Assembly (NCBI RefSeq): GCF_050908995.1
Contig: NC_135123.1
Location: 11,842,001 to 11,906,000 of the forward strand
Length of the DNA: 64,000 nt
Source of the DNA: Andrena cerasifolii
Lineage: Eukaryota > Arthropoda > Insecta > Hymenoptera > Andrenidae
Direction: 5' to 3'
In this document: positions 12,895 to 24,747 of the stretch, one piece after another
How the letters are laid out: the number at the start of each line of letters is the position of its first letter
How positions within the stretch are numbered: position 1 is the stretch's first letter
The notes under the pieces: generated by a model
Told to the model about the DNA's origin: nothing
The model's input: only the letters and a program-made list of their open reading frames with translations
Databases searched by the model: none
Position numbers and translations under genes: made by a program

Positions 12895-12957
12895 TATTCC
12901 TGCTGCTGTCGAAATCTCAAAATGAAAGACCTATAGATGTTCGTGAGACAGTAACAG
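12889..12957 (+). CDS. Alternative reading: 69-nt cassette exon
   Basis: If the acceptor ending at 12888 is used conventionally, a 69-nt exon could run to CAG|GTTCGT at 12957/12958. It is open in one frame (phase 1 to phase 1, 23 codons, beginning GEIFLLLSKS). Its length is a multiple of three, so inclusion would not shift the reading frame. The donor is mediocre. Another donor (ACA|GTAACA) occurs at 12951. I do not recognise the peptide. It could also be the short 'RS exon' that follows some recursive splice sites and is normally skipped. Confidence 0.2.
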
Positions 12958-13120
12958 GTTCGTTAGTACATTTGTGACACGCTAATCGAGACTGTTTCAA
13001 TACGCTGAATAATTCTGTTATAATGAGTGTGGTTGGTGTATATTGATTAATTTCTTAATTACACCCACATCACTCTTGGTTTAATCTACTCTGATAGTAG
13101 GTATAGAAACACGTGAAAGG
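12958..13120. other. Short AT-rich spacer
   Basis: This is AT-rich DNA between the splice-like site and the hairpin. Nothing was recognised. Confidence 0.4.
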
Positions 13121-13254
13121 TATTCAAATAATACATCTTCAGGTTTTCTTAACGAATACGAGGATTATTTTGTATTTGCCACTCTGGGCTTATATATATA
13201 CACGAAATAATCCTCGTATTTGTTAAGAAAACCTGAAGATGAATTATTTGAATA
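13121..13254. repeat. Near-perfect hairpin, 53-bp arms, probable palindromic MITE
   Basis: Arms 13121-13173 and 13202-13254 are reverse complements at 50 of 53 positions, with a 28-nt loop. The ends read TATTCAAATAAT and ATTATTTGAATA, so the structure is flanked by or begins with TA. (TA)n runs occur in the loop (about 13190) and just outside the right arm (about 13253-13270). The high arm identity points to a recent palindromic MITE, or to a transcribed hairpin that could feed small-RNA pathways. The stem is longer and more perfect than a usual pre-miRNA. Confidence 0.85.
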
Positions 13255-14640
13255 TTATATATATATATAAGATTATTTAAAAATCTTCGCTAAACTCTAA
13301 AAGACTACCAGAGTTTTTAAAAAGAAACATCGAACTTCACCTACAATTTTCCAATTTATACATTACACTTTGTTTTATTGCAAATTATGACGCTTTTAAG
13401 CTCCCTAGCATAGATATCAGCACTGAAAATGATTTTGCTAAACTTTCATCTATCTTAAATGAAATTACCGCCCGGTAGAAGTAACTGCAGCGACAAAGAG
13501 AGCAATAACAGAAGTAGAGTAATTGAAACTAAATAAACCAACCGCGTATCCTGTTCACGAAACGTAAGCTGAAGAAGTCTGTAACTTTCCAATTCCGTTT
13601 CCTCATCGTTTAAATATCAAAGAAGCGCCTCCGCGCTGAAAATACTAAAGATCAAAACGGTGTACCTACTTTATTATAGAACTTGTACATCCTCGGAGTC
13701 TGACAACAAACTTTTTAAGACAATGAGATCGATGTCCCCTTTCTGCGCGAGAGATGCTTCCAAAAAGATTTTTCGATGCAGCCATGCATGGAAGTTACAG
13801 AAGTCGCTTCCGGGCGTCCTCCTGGTAGCTATCAATCATAGAAACTTTCAATTAAGCCGGGTGTCCTTGTTGTTCTTCGGAAAGGTGGGGGTTCTTTAAA
13901 GAACTAGTCAACGTTAGTGTTCCTTCATCCTGTAAACGGTGTAAACGAATAAAGACCGCGATTTGCTTAATTTCGATGCAAAACCAACGTCGTACGTATT
14001 TGTTTTCCGTGCTGCAGCACCGATGAATCCTCATTTCATTAATTACATTAATACCGCGTTCAGCTGAAATCTATACTCTGCCGACGAGCAGCGCGCCCAG
14101 CCGCCCGCGAAAGGTTAAAAATTTATAGTTCATTAAATTGCCGGCGCCATTTAAAGTTTACTAATTAGCCGTGTGATATTTGAATGTGGAAATGAACGGG
14201 CAAACGGAGTACGTTAATATGGAAATTAACGAGCAGATAGGACGCAATAAAGAACGATAAGAGTCGCAAGTCCGACGCATAACTAGAATTAAATAGAAAA
14301 ACACGAGCACGGCGGTTTAATTCTTTGAGACTAATTGCCTGCGACTAATTGACGTACATACGTTATGAGCTTCGGGCGCAGCGAGGAAGCTGTGTACTTT
14401 TTGCCCCACTTATGCAAATATCGCGGTAATAATTAACGACATAGTATTGAATTTTCAATCCCGTGGATTACGTTGTACTTTCCTGTACAGCGAAGTTTGG
14501 GTAGCGTAATTAGTTTATCTTGCCGTTATTGAAATCACTCTCATTTTCTTCTTCCTCTGGGGGCTATTCCTAAAGAGGTGTTGACTTTTTGACAGTAGAG
14601 ATGTAGAGACAACGTAACTCGCTACTCGGCTGGACCGCCT
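13255..14640. other. Non-coding stretch with homeodomain-type motifs
   Basis: No gene was recognised. A (TA)n run opens the interval. About 14100-14440 mixes CpG with many ATTA/TAAT cores and CTAATTAG, plus an ATGCAAAT octamer at 14412-14419. This texture is seen in conserved regulatory DNA of developmental genes. Conservation cannot be tested here. Confidence 0.4.
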
Positions 14641-15071
14641 AGCAACACTTCTCTGGCAACGCTGTGCAGTGTTGCCGACTCGGATTTTTTAAAATCCCTA
14701 GAGAAAAGTTCAACATTCCGTAGAATTCCGTAGATCCCCCTTTGAATAATCCGTTGTTCTACGGATTTTTCTTCATAAATGTTAATTATTATATGTACGA
14801 ATGAAGCTAATTCCCCTGCTCATGGAAACCGTCCTTTCCCAAATCCCTCTAGAAATCTTATATTTCGATCAACAGATGTCGCTATTAGTCGTTACAAAAA
14901 GTGATTCTTTTGCTGATTATAGGTTACTAACTCATGAAAAAGGTAAAAACTCCGTAGACTTCAGTTTACAATCCGTAGATCCGTAGATAAAGTAAAATAT
15001 CCGTAGATCTACGGAAAAATTGGTAACACTGACGCTGCATCTCGCAGCACTTGTCTGGCAACGCTGTGTCT
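14641..15071. repeat. 29-bp tandem repeat split by a hAT-type insertion
   Basis: A 26-bp segment at 14641-14666 (ending TCTGGCAACGCTGTG) matches 15043-15068 at 23 of 26 positions. Removing the intervening element at 14667-15031 plus one 8-bp target copy leaves two adjacent 29-bp units, each ending in TCT (15040-15042 and 15069-15071). The tandem repeat therefore predates the insertion. Confidence 0.75.
14667..15031. mobile_element. hAT-type MITE, CAGTGTTRCC termini
   Basis: The element starts CAGTGTTGCC and ends GGTAACACTG, an imperfect inverted pair. It is 365 bp. The eight bases before it (ACGCTGTG) and after it (ACGCTGCA) agree at six positions, consistent with an aged 8-bp target duplication typical of hAT elements. 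Reconstruction of the surrounding tandem repeat independently supports these boundaries. Internally, CCGTAGATC or its complement recurs several times near both ends (about 14717-14770 and 14950-15015), a likely sub-terminal repeat. There is no transposase frame. Confidence 0.75.
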
Positions 15072-18000
15072 GCCGCGACGCGAGCCTACTACTACAGAGG
15101 TGATTTCATTCTCGAGAATCAAACACGTACTAAAAAGAAAGACGTTTCATCAAAATCTACGTTATTGATAAATGCGAACAAAATTGGTCGCGACATGAAT
15201 GAAACTATCTGGCCAACGTCACAGGTACATAGCCTAGAATCAATGAAGTCCTTTTCAGAGGAAAGCCCCCAAAAGATCAAAGGTCGCGCGATAAAAGAAG
15301 TGGGCAATGAAAAGCCGAGAACGAGTTGCAAGAGAATGCCTGTGGAACCTTTCTAAGTACCAATACCTAAGAAATTTATGTTCCACGCCCTGCGTCCCAT
15401 CTGTGTCCCGAGAACAGTGCCGTCCGTTGATCAACGAAGGAACGGCGCGCAATCAGTAGGAACGGGGAATCTGGCCACTCATCTTCACATTTCACCGCCA
15501 GAAACGGTTATTCAACCCCCCCCCTGACTCTCGAAAGCAGCCGTTTCGATCGTTATAGACAAAACTTGCGATATATATATTTAAACCTGTCGCTAGCAAT
15601 TTATTACGTTGCGAAGGGAGCCAAGTGAAAACCAACGACTTTACAGAGTCACGTTCAGCCGAGTTAAAAGCAACGGTGCCAGGCGTTGACTGAGCTGCTG
15701 CTTAACGACAAAATAGACTTTCCATGCAATATTTCTGCAGTGTACAGGTTCAGACATTTGAAATTACCACGTCACTTTCGCCATGTCACTTAATAAAATA
15801 TTTTAGCGAAATCTTAGAGAATTTAATCCATGATTTATCGGAGGTTAATACATTCTGTTTGTTTGCTCCCAACTCGCAAACAGGGATTCCAGCAAGTGTT
15901 GTGTTTTTTTTTAATGAATTTTTTCTTCCCTTCCGGTTAGATGTTTCGTTTCGATCGCAAATGTTGTACCGCGAGCCTAGCGCAAATTTAAATATCGGAC
16001 ACGCGAGCGTGTATCAATATCTATCTAAATAAACTGAAGCGAAAACTGGTTGGTTTCGGAATATGACGTATCTCTCGGTGTGGCACGACTGCCGCAATTG
16101 TTGCGAAAACTACTCGTAAATAAAAGTGAGCAATACGCGTATATAGATATTCCCTTCTTTTTTAATATGCGCGTAGGATGTCATTCGTGTACCACCACAG
16201 GCGCAAACCACCTCTGCGCTGCAGCCGTACCTGTTAATGAACGTTACAGCGAGCTATTGTTGAATTAATACCGTCACGCTTCAAAATTGAAACGCTAGTA
16301 AAAATTCATTTATTCGACTTTATATTGAATGATGTTAATGACTCACAGTTGAATTACCTGGCTTACAATTAGTCGAGCGCCAGATTCGTCCATTCGAAAA
16401 CAATTTGTAGATGTATATTTCAGCAGCGCTGCCTTTGGTCAGTGAGACTGCAACGAAGGGGAGTTGATAAATGACGACCTTAGTTTATTGTGCAATTAGA
16501 AATAATGATCTTCTGCTGGGTTTAGAATTTCCGCGACGTATAAGTGGGTAAAGGAAATTCGGTGGTCGAAGCTATAAACTTTGGAAAGTACCAGTATGCT
16601 AGTTTATGATATTAGGTTACGAGGTGTGCGCAGCGAGGCAATCCTCTTAATCCCTCCCTAAGGGCGAGATTAGGCGATTTCAGACTGTGTGTGGTACAAT
16701 GTTTCTTTCTGAACCTGCACACTGCAATTCGGGGTGCAAAACCAACGCGCCAAGTGAATGGTAATTCGCGATGCATTTAAAATTAAAGCGATTCTTTATG
16801 TGGAATAGGATTCAGTTCACCAGTCTTGTTGTTAGTTGTTCCTCGCACAAACCACTGTTATATTTGAAGCTATATTTAACTGTTATATTTAACAAATCGT
16901 CGTGTACCTACATTCCACCAACAGACGCATTTTATGAAACACAGTGTCAACTACTAGTGTAGCAATTTTGGCTCAAAGTGGAGCGCGCTCAGGCTTTCGC
17001 CTATACGAGCATTACGTAGTGTCAACTATGCACTGCGTGTAATTTTTGAAGCCAATATTCTCGAAAGAGAAGCTTTATACAGAAGGACTTTGTCTCGCAG
17101 CCTTGGCTTCTCTTATCTTATAAAATACATTCACACTTGAAGTAACGAATGCATCACGCTACTTAGCACTGCTTCAAACATAGGATTGGAAGAAGGTATG
17201 GCGATGTGAAGTCACGGAATCCTTTAATTCCTGTTGAACCTAAACTTCTCCAAAGTTCGCCGGAAGTTGGGAGAGAATGTGGCTGGAAGAATTTTGTGGA
17301 ATCGTATTGTTCCTAGTGCAAAGCAATTCATTTCCGTTTAAGTATGTTAGCAGCATCTCCTCAGTCCGATTCTCCTCTTGTTTATGATCCCGTTCCGCCG
17401 AGCGTGGATAAAGAAAATAGTTAAGCGCAAGAACGCGCGGTTGTTCCTGGGCGGAGGCGAGTGGAAGGTTGCGAAGGTAATTTGCTAAGTTTCCAACGTG
17501 AGGAAACGCTGAACCGGCAGGGAAGATAGGAATACATGAGATAATTGCGGATTAATATGCGACGCATGTCTTCAGCTGTAGACGTTGTTTGGATTAAACT
17601 GAAGTTTTTGTACCGCGCCTCGTGAATCCTCGCGCTTATGGCGAAATTACTGATTAGGAATTTAGGAACATCGTAATTCTAAGCGCTTGCATAGACTTCG
17701 AAACGAATGGGTACCGGAGATGAAACGTAACTTCGTTATAAAGTATAGAATTCAGAAAGTCCTGCGGATGATGAGCTTATTATAAGTAGGCGAAGAAGTA
17801 CAAGGTTTATTCATATTTGATGAATTCCGCGGAGATTTAAGAAAGGGGAAGGTTCGAGCAAGAGAAAATGCTTGCGAAATACGCGCGGACCTGTACCAGT
17901 GGGCTTGCTTCTCGTTCATCATAAATTTATGAATGCAGGGAATCATCCATGTGATTCCACGCCAAATGCAGATACGCCACTCTTCTTTAATTTCTAGATC

Positions 18001-18340
18001 CTTCGTGGGATCTGCCTGCTTATATCCTGTACATTGTCACGTGGCGGGTCGAGATATGTCAGTGCCAGGGCAACGTATCTGCTTTTGGCATGAAATCACA
18101 GGTTTAATTTCCATTTTCCTGCCCGCATTTGTGCCAGGCCGCTCTCCCTCGCACGAGCCACAGCAAATAACGTGGAACGTAAGATAGGTACGTACATTTT
18201 CTGTTTCAAATTTTCAAGAGCACACTGTGCTGAGCACACGAAGCTAGTAGCACGGAAAACTTCCAGTAATAATACCTTTAAAACTTTACGACTGCTACAA
18301 GAATTGAGATACGATTGAAACAGGACGAAGTAAAAGATGG
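15072..18340. other. Non-coding stretch, nothing recognised
   Basis: The DNA is of mixed composition without a supportable gene or RNA. A modest direct repeat (GTGTCAACTA at about 16945 and 17017) was seen. Short open frames lack recognisable domains. Confidence 0.5.
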
Positions 18341-18642
18341 TACAGAAAACTCTCCTTTATCTGAACCTCTGTTATTCGAATGCTTTAATGCCAGAACACT
18401 GCGAACATTCGTGCCACTGCGAAACAATGACAGTGCTCCAAATGTCGAGGGTATAATATCGAGGAATCTATGGTTACTGCATTAAAAATAATGTCACGTA
18501 GAATGTCCCAACTATGCGTGACGTTCGAAAAAGGCTGCTACGCGTTAACAGGGGTAAGAGTGGGCGTTCCATTATCTGAAAACCCGCTTCTTAGAACCGT
18601 CGTGCCTTGCTGTTAGGTCGGATAACGGAGGTTCTACCCGTA
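18341..18642. mobile_element. Pogo/Tigger-like MITE
   Basis: Near the left end, GAACCTCTGTTATTCGAA (about 18362-18379) is mirrored near the right end by TCGGATAACGGAGGTTC (about 18618-18634). Such GAACCTC...TTATYCGA ends are familiar from pogo/Tigger-class Tc1/mariner elements. TA dinucleotides at 18341-18342 and 18641-18642 give candidate target duplications around a 298-bp body starting CAGAAAAC. The arms are diverged and no transposase frame is present, so this is an old non-autonomous copy. Confidence 0.5.
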
Positions 18643-19195
18643 TTTCAGTGCGTCCAATGTTGGCGAATATAAAAACGCGTGACAGGGTGGTACGGCTTTC
18701 CAGGGACTTAAAAATGCAAGAGAATCGTAAACTAGAGCTCTCTCACGGCGTGGCTTCCGTGCGCACAGGCTCCCGGTTTGGCGGTAAAACCGTGGAACTC
18801 CGCGATGAAATTGTCAGTCGTCTTACATAATTTAGAGGTGGCAACTGTCTGCCGTTCGGCGTGAAAAATGGCCGGGTCAGGAAGATAACAGCTTTCCGTG
18901 AATCCGAGGAGGAAGATTTATTTCACGGCCCTGTAACCTTGTTAACGTCTCGACACCATTATGAAAACGTTCCCCGACGTTATCGATTATCCGACTGCCA
19001 TCGATTGTCCCCCGACTACGCTAATAATACAATCACGCGTCTGTCTGAGAAATTATTCGGCGATTTCCCTGACGGTACTGCTGCGCGATCCGATTATCAC
19101 CCCTTGACCAGGGTCAGCCGATGGAGGCCAGGTGCTTTTTTGTCTCGTCAGTAGTTGGATTTTAAGAGTCCCAGCGTTCGCTGTAAAGTTATCCA
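18643..19195. other. Spacer between two transposon relics
   Basis: A 97-codon frame at 18861-19154 (+) has no recognisable domain. Nothing else was noticed. Confidence 0.4.
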
Positions 19196-20125
19196 GTAGG
19201 GGAGAGCGGGGACAAATGTAACACTTTTTACATTTGGCCTGCTACCAATTACCTCTTACAGATATAAAAACGAAAATTATGCTTTAAGATAGTGTCTTTC
19301 TTGGTCTATCATTTTACCACAAATTCAGCCTTCGTGATAAGTAGTCAATGAGTTATGGCAATTTTCCGCAGTGACTGTCATTGTTACTTTTGTCCTGCAG
19401 GGGTAGAAAGTAATACTAATTATTTTAGAGGAGAATTAAGTAAAAACACTTCTTCCAAAGCAAAATAGGATTTTTTATTATCAGAAACGATAGAAACAAA
19501 ATTTAAATAAACATATTTTAAGTAGGTACTTAACGATAAAAAAGCATAATCAGCTTCAAACATTTCTTTGATACTGTGCATTTGATTTAATATGGAATCT
19601 CGTGTAACGGCCCCAAAAGTAACTAATATTTATGATTCTTTTTTAAAAACTATTGTGAATATTGGAGTCAACTCTTTTGGGATATAGGAAGGCATCTTTA
19701 AACTTATAGAAACATGTTACTTTCGCCCCGTAGTGACGCGTTACTTTTGTCCCCAGCCATGTTTTTCAGCATAGAACTGTTATAACGTACAAACTATACA
19801 AGACTTATTGAAATCAAATACAGGAACTTATAAAGACATTATCTAAGAACGCTCTAACAAATAATTGCATCAATGTCTATAGTTTAACTATGAATATTAT
19901 AAAAAAAAACCAACAGAGGAGAGACTTGTCTGAATGATCGAAATAACGAAATCAGCTTGCCCACGGTATACGAATCGTCGTATTGCTCAGCGTAACTCCG
20001 TGAAGCAAAAGAAACACTAAACACGCGTAACTATGTAAAGCAAACGTTTTGGAAACTTTTGTGGAAGGCGGGAGAAGGCGTGTTACTTTCACGACGCCGT
20101 TACGTTTGTCCCCGCTCTCCCCTAC
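19196..20125. mobile_element. Non-autonomous DNA transposon, GTAGGG-type TIR (word GGGGACAAATGTAAC)
   Basis: The terminal 27 bp at 19196-19222 begin GTAGGGGAGAGCGGGGACAA and are mirrored at 20099-20125 with about one or two mismatches. The element is 930 bp and TA-flanked if TA is counted as target. The word next to the terminus recurs inside as TGTTACTTTTGTCC or close variants at about 19382, 19725, 19739 and 20081, and in forward sense near 19611. There is no transposase frame. It is a sister in design to the elements at 8189 and 61315. Confidence 0.85.
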
Positions 20126-22911
20126 CTTTTGATGTAACTTGTGAACTGTGTAACTCGCGAGGGCGGTTGCTGTTGGTGAGGTGCACTTTTTAGAAACAAA
20201 GCAGGAAGCGATCCCTTTATTTTCCCTTCAGTCTGGTCGATTAAGTTTCATCAAGGCCGATAGCTGAAGTTTGTACACATATATTTACAACACAGCTTGC
20301 TCATCTCGGAAGTGAAAATTTGCTGTCGATGTTGATATATATATATATATACGCGTATGTAGTCAGGTTTCGTGAAAGACAATCAAGGAAAACTGGAGTA
20401 CAAGCCGGGCTTCCTAAGCCGTGGGATTTAATCCGCTTCAATTCATTTTATTGAGAGCGCATTTCACGTTGAAACACGAATCGCAGAGGGATAACTCGGC
20501 GCGAAACTCGATCTCTTTATTCGCTCGGCCCTAGTTGCGTGGGAAATTGCATTGGAATTCCGGCTTTAGACTTGTTTCCGTTTAAAATTTCAAAGCACTA
20601 TCCGATATCCAGCTTAAAAGAGCTAAGAATGCGCTTTTTTTCTTGGAGATTCGAACCCTCTGACGTCGTCGAGGGTGCGCGGCGAAAGTAACTTCTTGCG
20701 CCACCATTGTGCTCAGGAATTTATCTGTAGGGGGTACTCTTAAATGGAGGGTGTTGGAGAAAAGACTGTACGTATAATAAATTTTAACGTAGATAATATA
20801 AATATCAATTAATTGAAGCAGGATAGTTACTTCACAGGCAAACCTTTTGTGGTCAGCGCGAAACGACTGCCACATCGATAAATAAATTACTCGATTTGCA
20901 AGATATATAAAATTCCTAGAAGATAGCCACCTCTTCGTTCATTCCTTTCCGTCTAACCCTCCTTTCCTAAACCGCGTGGACGATCAAAAAGCGAGGAAAA
21001 GAAAGGGGTTAATTCCCCTCCGATATCCCCTAATTAATTGACAAATCACTTCGCCGCCTATTCCGATTTACTTGGAGTTACAACCGGCACACGCTTTCAG
21101 CTCCCCGGTAACTTTATATCGCGGCCAATTAAATTGAACCGCTAAATCAAGCATCGAGCAGCTCGAATTGAAGGGAACTCCGTTCAAGCAACCGACGCAA
21201 ACTTCGTTCGACCAAGTGGATCGTTGAATTCCCGTCTCGACGATGCTCGCTCTCCCCCTCGCTCCCTGGCTCTCGATTGATACGATTTTGCCTCCCGTCG
21301 GAGAAAAGGCAGGGGTGGATAGAGAGAAAAAAAAGCGTCGCCTGGATACGAAGACGCGCATGGGCCAATATTCCAGACGTGCACCCCTTTCAAGCGTCCC
21401 GAATCGACAGCCCTTCCGAACGAGCTGGTGCATGCGGCAAAGTGGCGCTTCGTAATATCCCGTAATTTGTAATTCCGCGGTAAGCCGGCGCGCTGCCACG
21501 TCGAAAACCCATTGACAGCTTTTCAGCGGCCCTCTCGACCGCAACCGCTCGCTAACAAGGCTATCGATTCTGATAGTATTCGCGGGGTAAGACAGTTTTA
21601 CTTGGCCTGCTTCGAGGTCAAGAGTAACGATGAAATTCGCGATAATCTGCCAGTCGAATGGCACTCGGACACTCGATCTCGGTTGCTCGGGAATACTTGC
21701 GTTGGCGTTTCTTGCATCCTTTTGCATAAAACTCAATCGGCGATTGATAATCGAGAGGGTCTTCGTTGCGGATCATTGCGGCCGTTTACGGAGTGGCTTT
21801 CGAGGGGGATGTACGTACATTCGCCCCCGTGGTATCGCAGCGTTTCTGTTTCGACTTCGCGGACCTTCTGTTGACCTTTTCCAAGTTCTAATTCGCGGGA
21901 ACTCTTCCAATCGGAGCCCGGACAGGCTCGACGCGTATTTTTCGGCAAACATTTGAGGGAGCGTAGTCTCTGTTATTGCTGGAATAATGTGGCGCTAAGG
22001 ACTCGGCGACGAGGCTCGGTTGAATTCTGGAATTTCGGCGAACTATGCGCGGAGCTTCAGCCTTTCAGCACCGTGGCATGTGTTTCTTTCCGATTGGGAA
22101 GCGTGTTCGTTGACACACTTTTTCTACAGCAGCGTTTTCCTTTCGATGAGGTATAATATACCGAAATTATAAATATGCACTTTATCAGAATCGTTTCTGG
22201 CTACTAACAGAGTATTTTCTCTGTGAGAAGACTGTTCTGAACATTCGTTTAAACGACGCTCAGATATCAAACGTTTGGCGAAACGGCGTTTAAATAATTC
22301 ATGTTCCAGAGCGTTTCCTTTATACGATTCAAAATTAAAGAGCGGTCGTATGCTCTGCGCTGCACCCCGCGCTGTAAAAGATGCAGGTACACTCTCACTG
22401 GCCGGTAGTACATTCAACTTTGACGTCACACCGACGTATGAATTACTTAGAGTACCTACAGAATTACTTCGCGTTTCGCGTTAATTGTTCACGTCCTCAT
22501 GGTTTGTTAGCGTAACATCTGGAATCAGAACCAACTGTGCCTTATCTCCCAGAAACACGACGAATTAACCTTGCGAACGTTCCAGTCCGCAGATCAAGTG
22601 GGAAACGCCTCAAAACTATTCCATTACTCTGACATGCAATTAAAGGTTAATTGCTCCGGTGATTTAATTAGAGCTTCGCGAGATAAAGAGTGTCCCTTAT
22701 AATTTTCGATCGATTCTTTATCCTCGGGCGAAGGTACCACCGTCGAGCTTTCAACGAGTCCACTGTTATTACTGAGTGTATTTTTGTAGACTGCTTGTTT
22801 TCGTCAAATTGTTAGAGAATTACGTCCGAGTGGTCGGGCGGGAAAAACCCGGAGAAAGAACACTCTAGTCATGGGGCATAAAAAAGGCGCGGCACTCCAG
22901 AAGGGCAGGAA
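20126..22911. other. Non-coding stretch with a CpG-rich patch and (TA)n
   Basis: A (TA)9-type run lies at 20334-20351. A CpG-rich patch spans about 21200-21960. It underlies the longest open frame in the window (222 codons, minus, 21068-21736), but five or more other frames on both strands overlap it and no domain is visible, so I treat it as chance. Nothing else was recognised. Confidence 0.5.

Positions 22912-22975
<64 letters not shown>
22912..22975. repeat. (GA)n microsatellite
   Basis: About 64 bp of nearly pure GA dinucleotide repeat, with one CA interruption near 22923. It is followed by a G-rich stretch. GA repeats can bind GAGA-type factors in insects, but length variation alone may explain this tract. 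Confidence 0.95.
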
Positions 22976-22981
<6 letters not shown>

Positions 22982-24747
22982 GGGAGGGAGTGACGGGGGG
23001 CGTAAGGAATTAATTAAATAAAAACACGGACGACATTTCAGCCGTTTAATGAATTGCCGCGCAATTGTTCCGTAAACAAGCTGCGCGAGGCACTTGAAGA
23101 ATTCATTAAAAGTCAAGTTGTCGCGTCTCACAGCCAGTCATTCGCGGTATTACGCGGGCCTCTAATAAACGGGAAATTTATAAATCTCGGTAATCGCGTT
23201 CGTTCCTCGGGTTAGCGGGAACCTAGGAACATACCTACTTAAAAACAGACTCGTTCCGGCGCAGCCCAGGAAACTCTGGAATAACTAATTCGAACGACCT
23301 GACTAAATGATGTGCTTTCAGCCGGCCAGTAGTAGGTCCCTTGCATAAATCTTCGTGGAAATTTTCGATGCAATTTATGATAAACTCCTTGAAATACTTA
23401 TCCGACCGTAAAACTTCTAGGGCCGTGCGCGCTTTACCCGCGATCCCGCGCTAACGAGATCTGCGACATTTTAATTCCGCAGGGAAAGCTGCACGCGTCT
23501 TATTAACATAATAGAGCCTCGTTAAAGGTGCTTTATTTCCTATAAAAAAAAACTCTATTTGCGTGCTACGTGGAAGTCGATCTGTTTCGTCTATTCGTTT
23601 CGTATAGCTTAAGCATGTGGCACGCATAAAATCGCACGGCCAGTGGCAACTAAACTGGCAATCGGTGGCCCGCAAGCCTCAGTGAACATTGAAATCTCCT
23701 CTTGCCCGCCTAATCGGTGGGAGGATCGTTGGTGAACCTCGGATCGGCCGGCATTTCAAATGAGATCTGAAGTTTTTGCCGCGCGTAGCATCGCAGCTCG
23801 TACATCACGGTGCACGATCATAAATAAATATGCGCGTGTTATATGGTCTCCTACCGAAAATCTAGGTGCACGTTTTCAATCTATGCACGGGACCCGCTGG
23901 TTCATGAAATGTCCGTAGCTACGGTGCCCACGGAATCGGTGAATATCAATCTAGTGACCCGGAAATGTAATATCCGTTACATATCTCATGGACGTCGCTG
24001 GATGCTCGTACATGTAGTATGCGATAATGGATCGTAAATATTTTCCGCGTTAACGGGACCGCGGCCAGTAAATGGCGACTTCATTCGTCTACGAAATTCC
24101 ACCCCCGTTTTTAATGATCGCATTGTTCCGCGGAACCTCGCTGGAATCCGGCCGAGGGCCCCTCCACAAATAAGCAGGCCCTGCGTGACCAGAAACTGTA
24201 AAATTTCTCGCTGGTCTGAATCCTGAATACCATAATTCGCGACTTAATCGTGGCGACGTGATTAATGACCGCGCGGATGCTTTAGAATCGGGGCTACTTT
24301 ATGGGCCGTTTAATCGTGTTTTCGGCCGTTTGTCCGAATGGAGGGAGGATAGCAGGTATACATGGATTTCCAATCGCGTGGATTATTGGGTCGTTACAGT
24401 GGCAGCAATTTAAATTACATTTTCTATCTGAACCGAGGAATTAGTGCGTCTCGAATTGACGAAGGTGAGGAGAAATTGTAACTTTCTCGGAGTAGGTGAA
24501 TTCTGATCGCGGCACAGGAGTAGTTGAATCGATAAATTGACTTTTTAAGAGGCAGAAACTGGCGATAATATGGAATACTTTATACTGCTCCGTGATATCT
24601 GGGTTTGGAGAAACAATTTCTATTCGGCCCAGCCGTGAGAATTGCTCGAATCACCGGTAAACTGAGAAATTAACGAGCGCGTAAGTTCAATTTGAATGCG
24701 ACGTCGTGAAAATTGAAACAGCAGATAAGGAACGGGGCGAGGATTTC
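22976..24747. other. Non-coding stretch, possible regulatory DNA
   Basis: Mosaic of CpG-rich words and TTAAT/ATTA cores, for example at 23005-23110 and 24050-24130 and 24240-24320. Nothing coding was recognised. The texture resembles conserved non-coding DNA, but this is an impression without alignment. Confidence 0.35.

Noticed and set aside
20631..20720. tRNA-like T-loop (GGTTCGAATCTCC on the minus strand)
   Set aside because: The flanking bases do not pair as a T-stem, and no D-arm or acceptor stem could be built.
21068..21736. 222-codon open frame on the minus strand
   Set aside because: It lies largely in CpG-rich DNA with several overlapping frames on both strands and has no recognisable domain. 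Chance is the best explanation.
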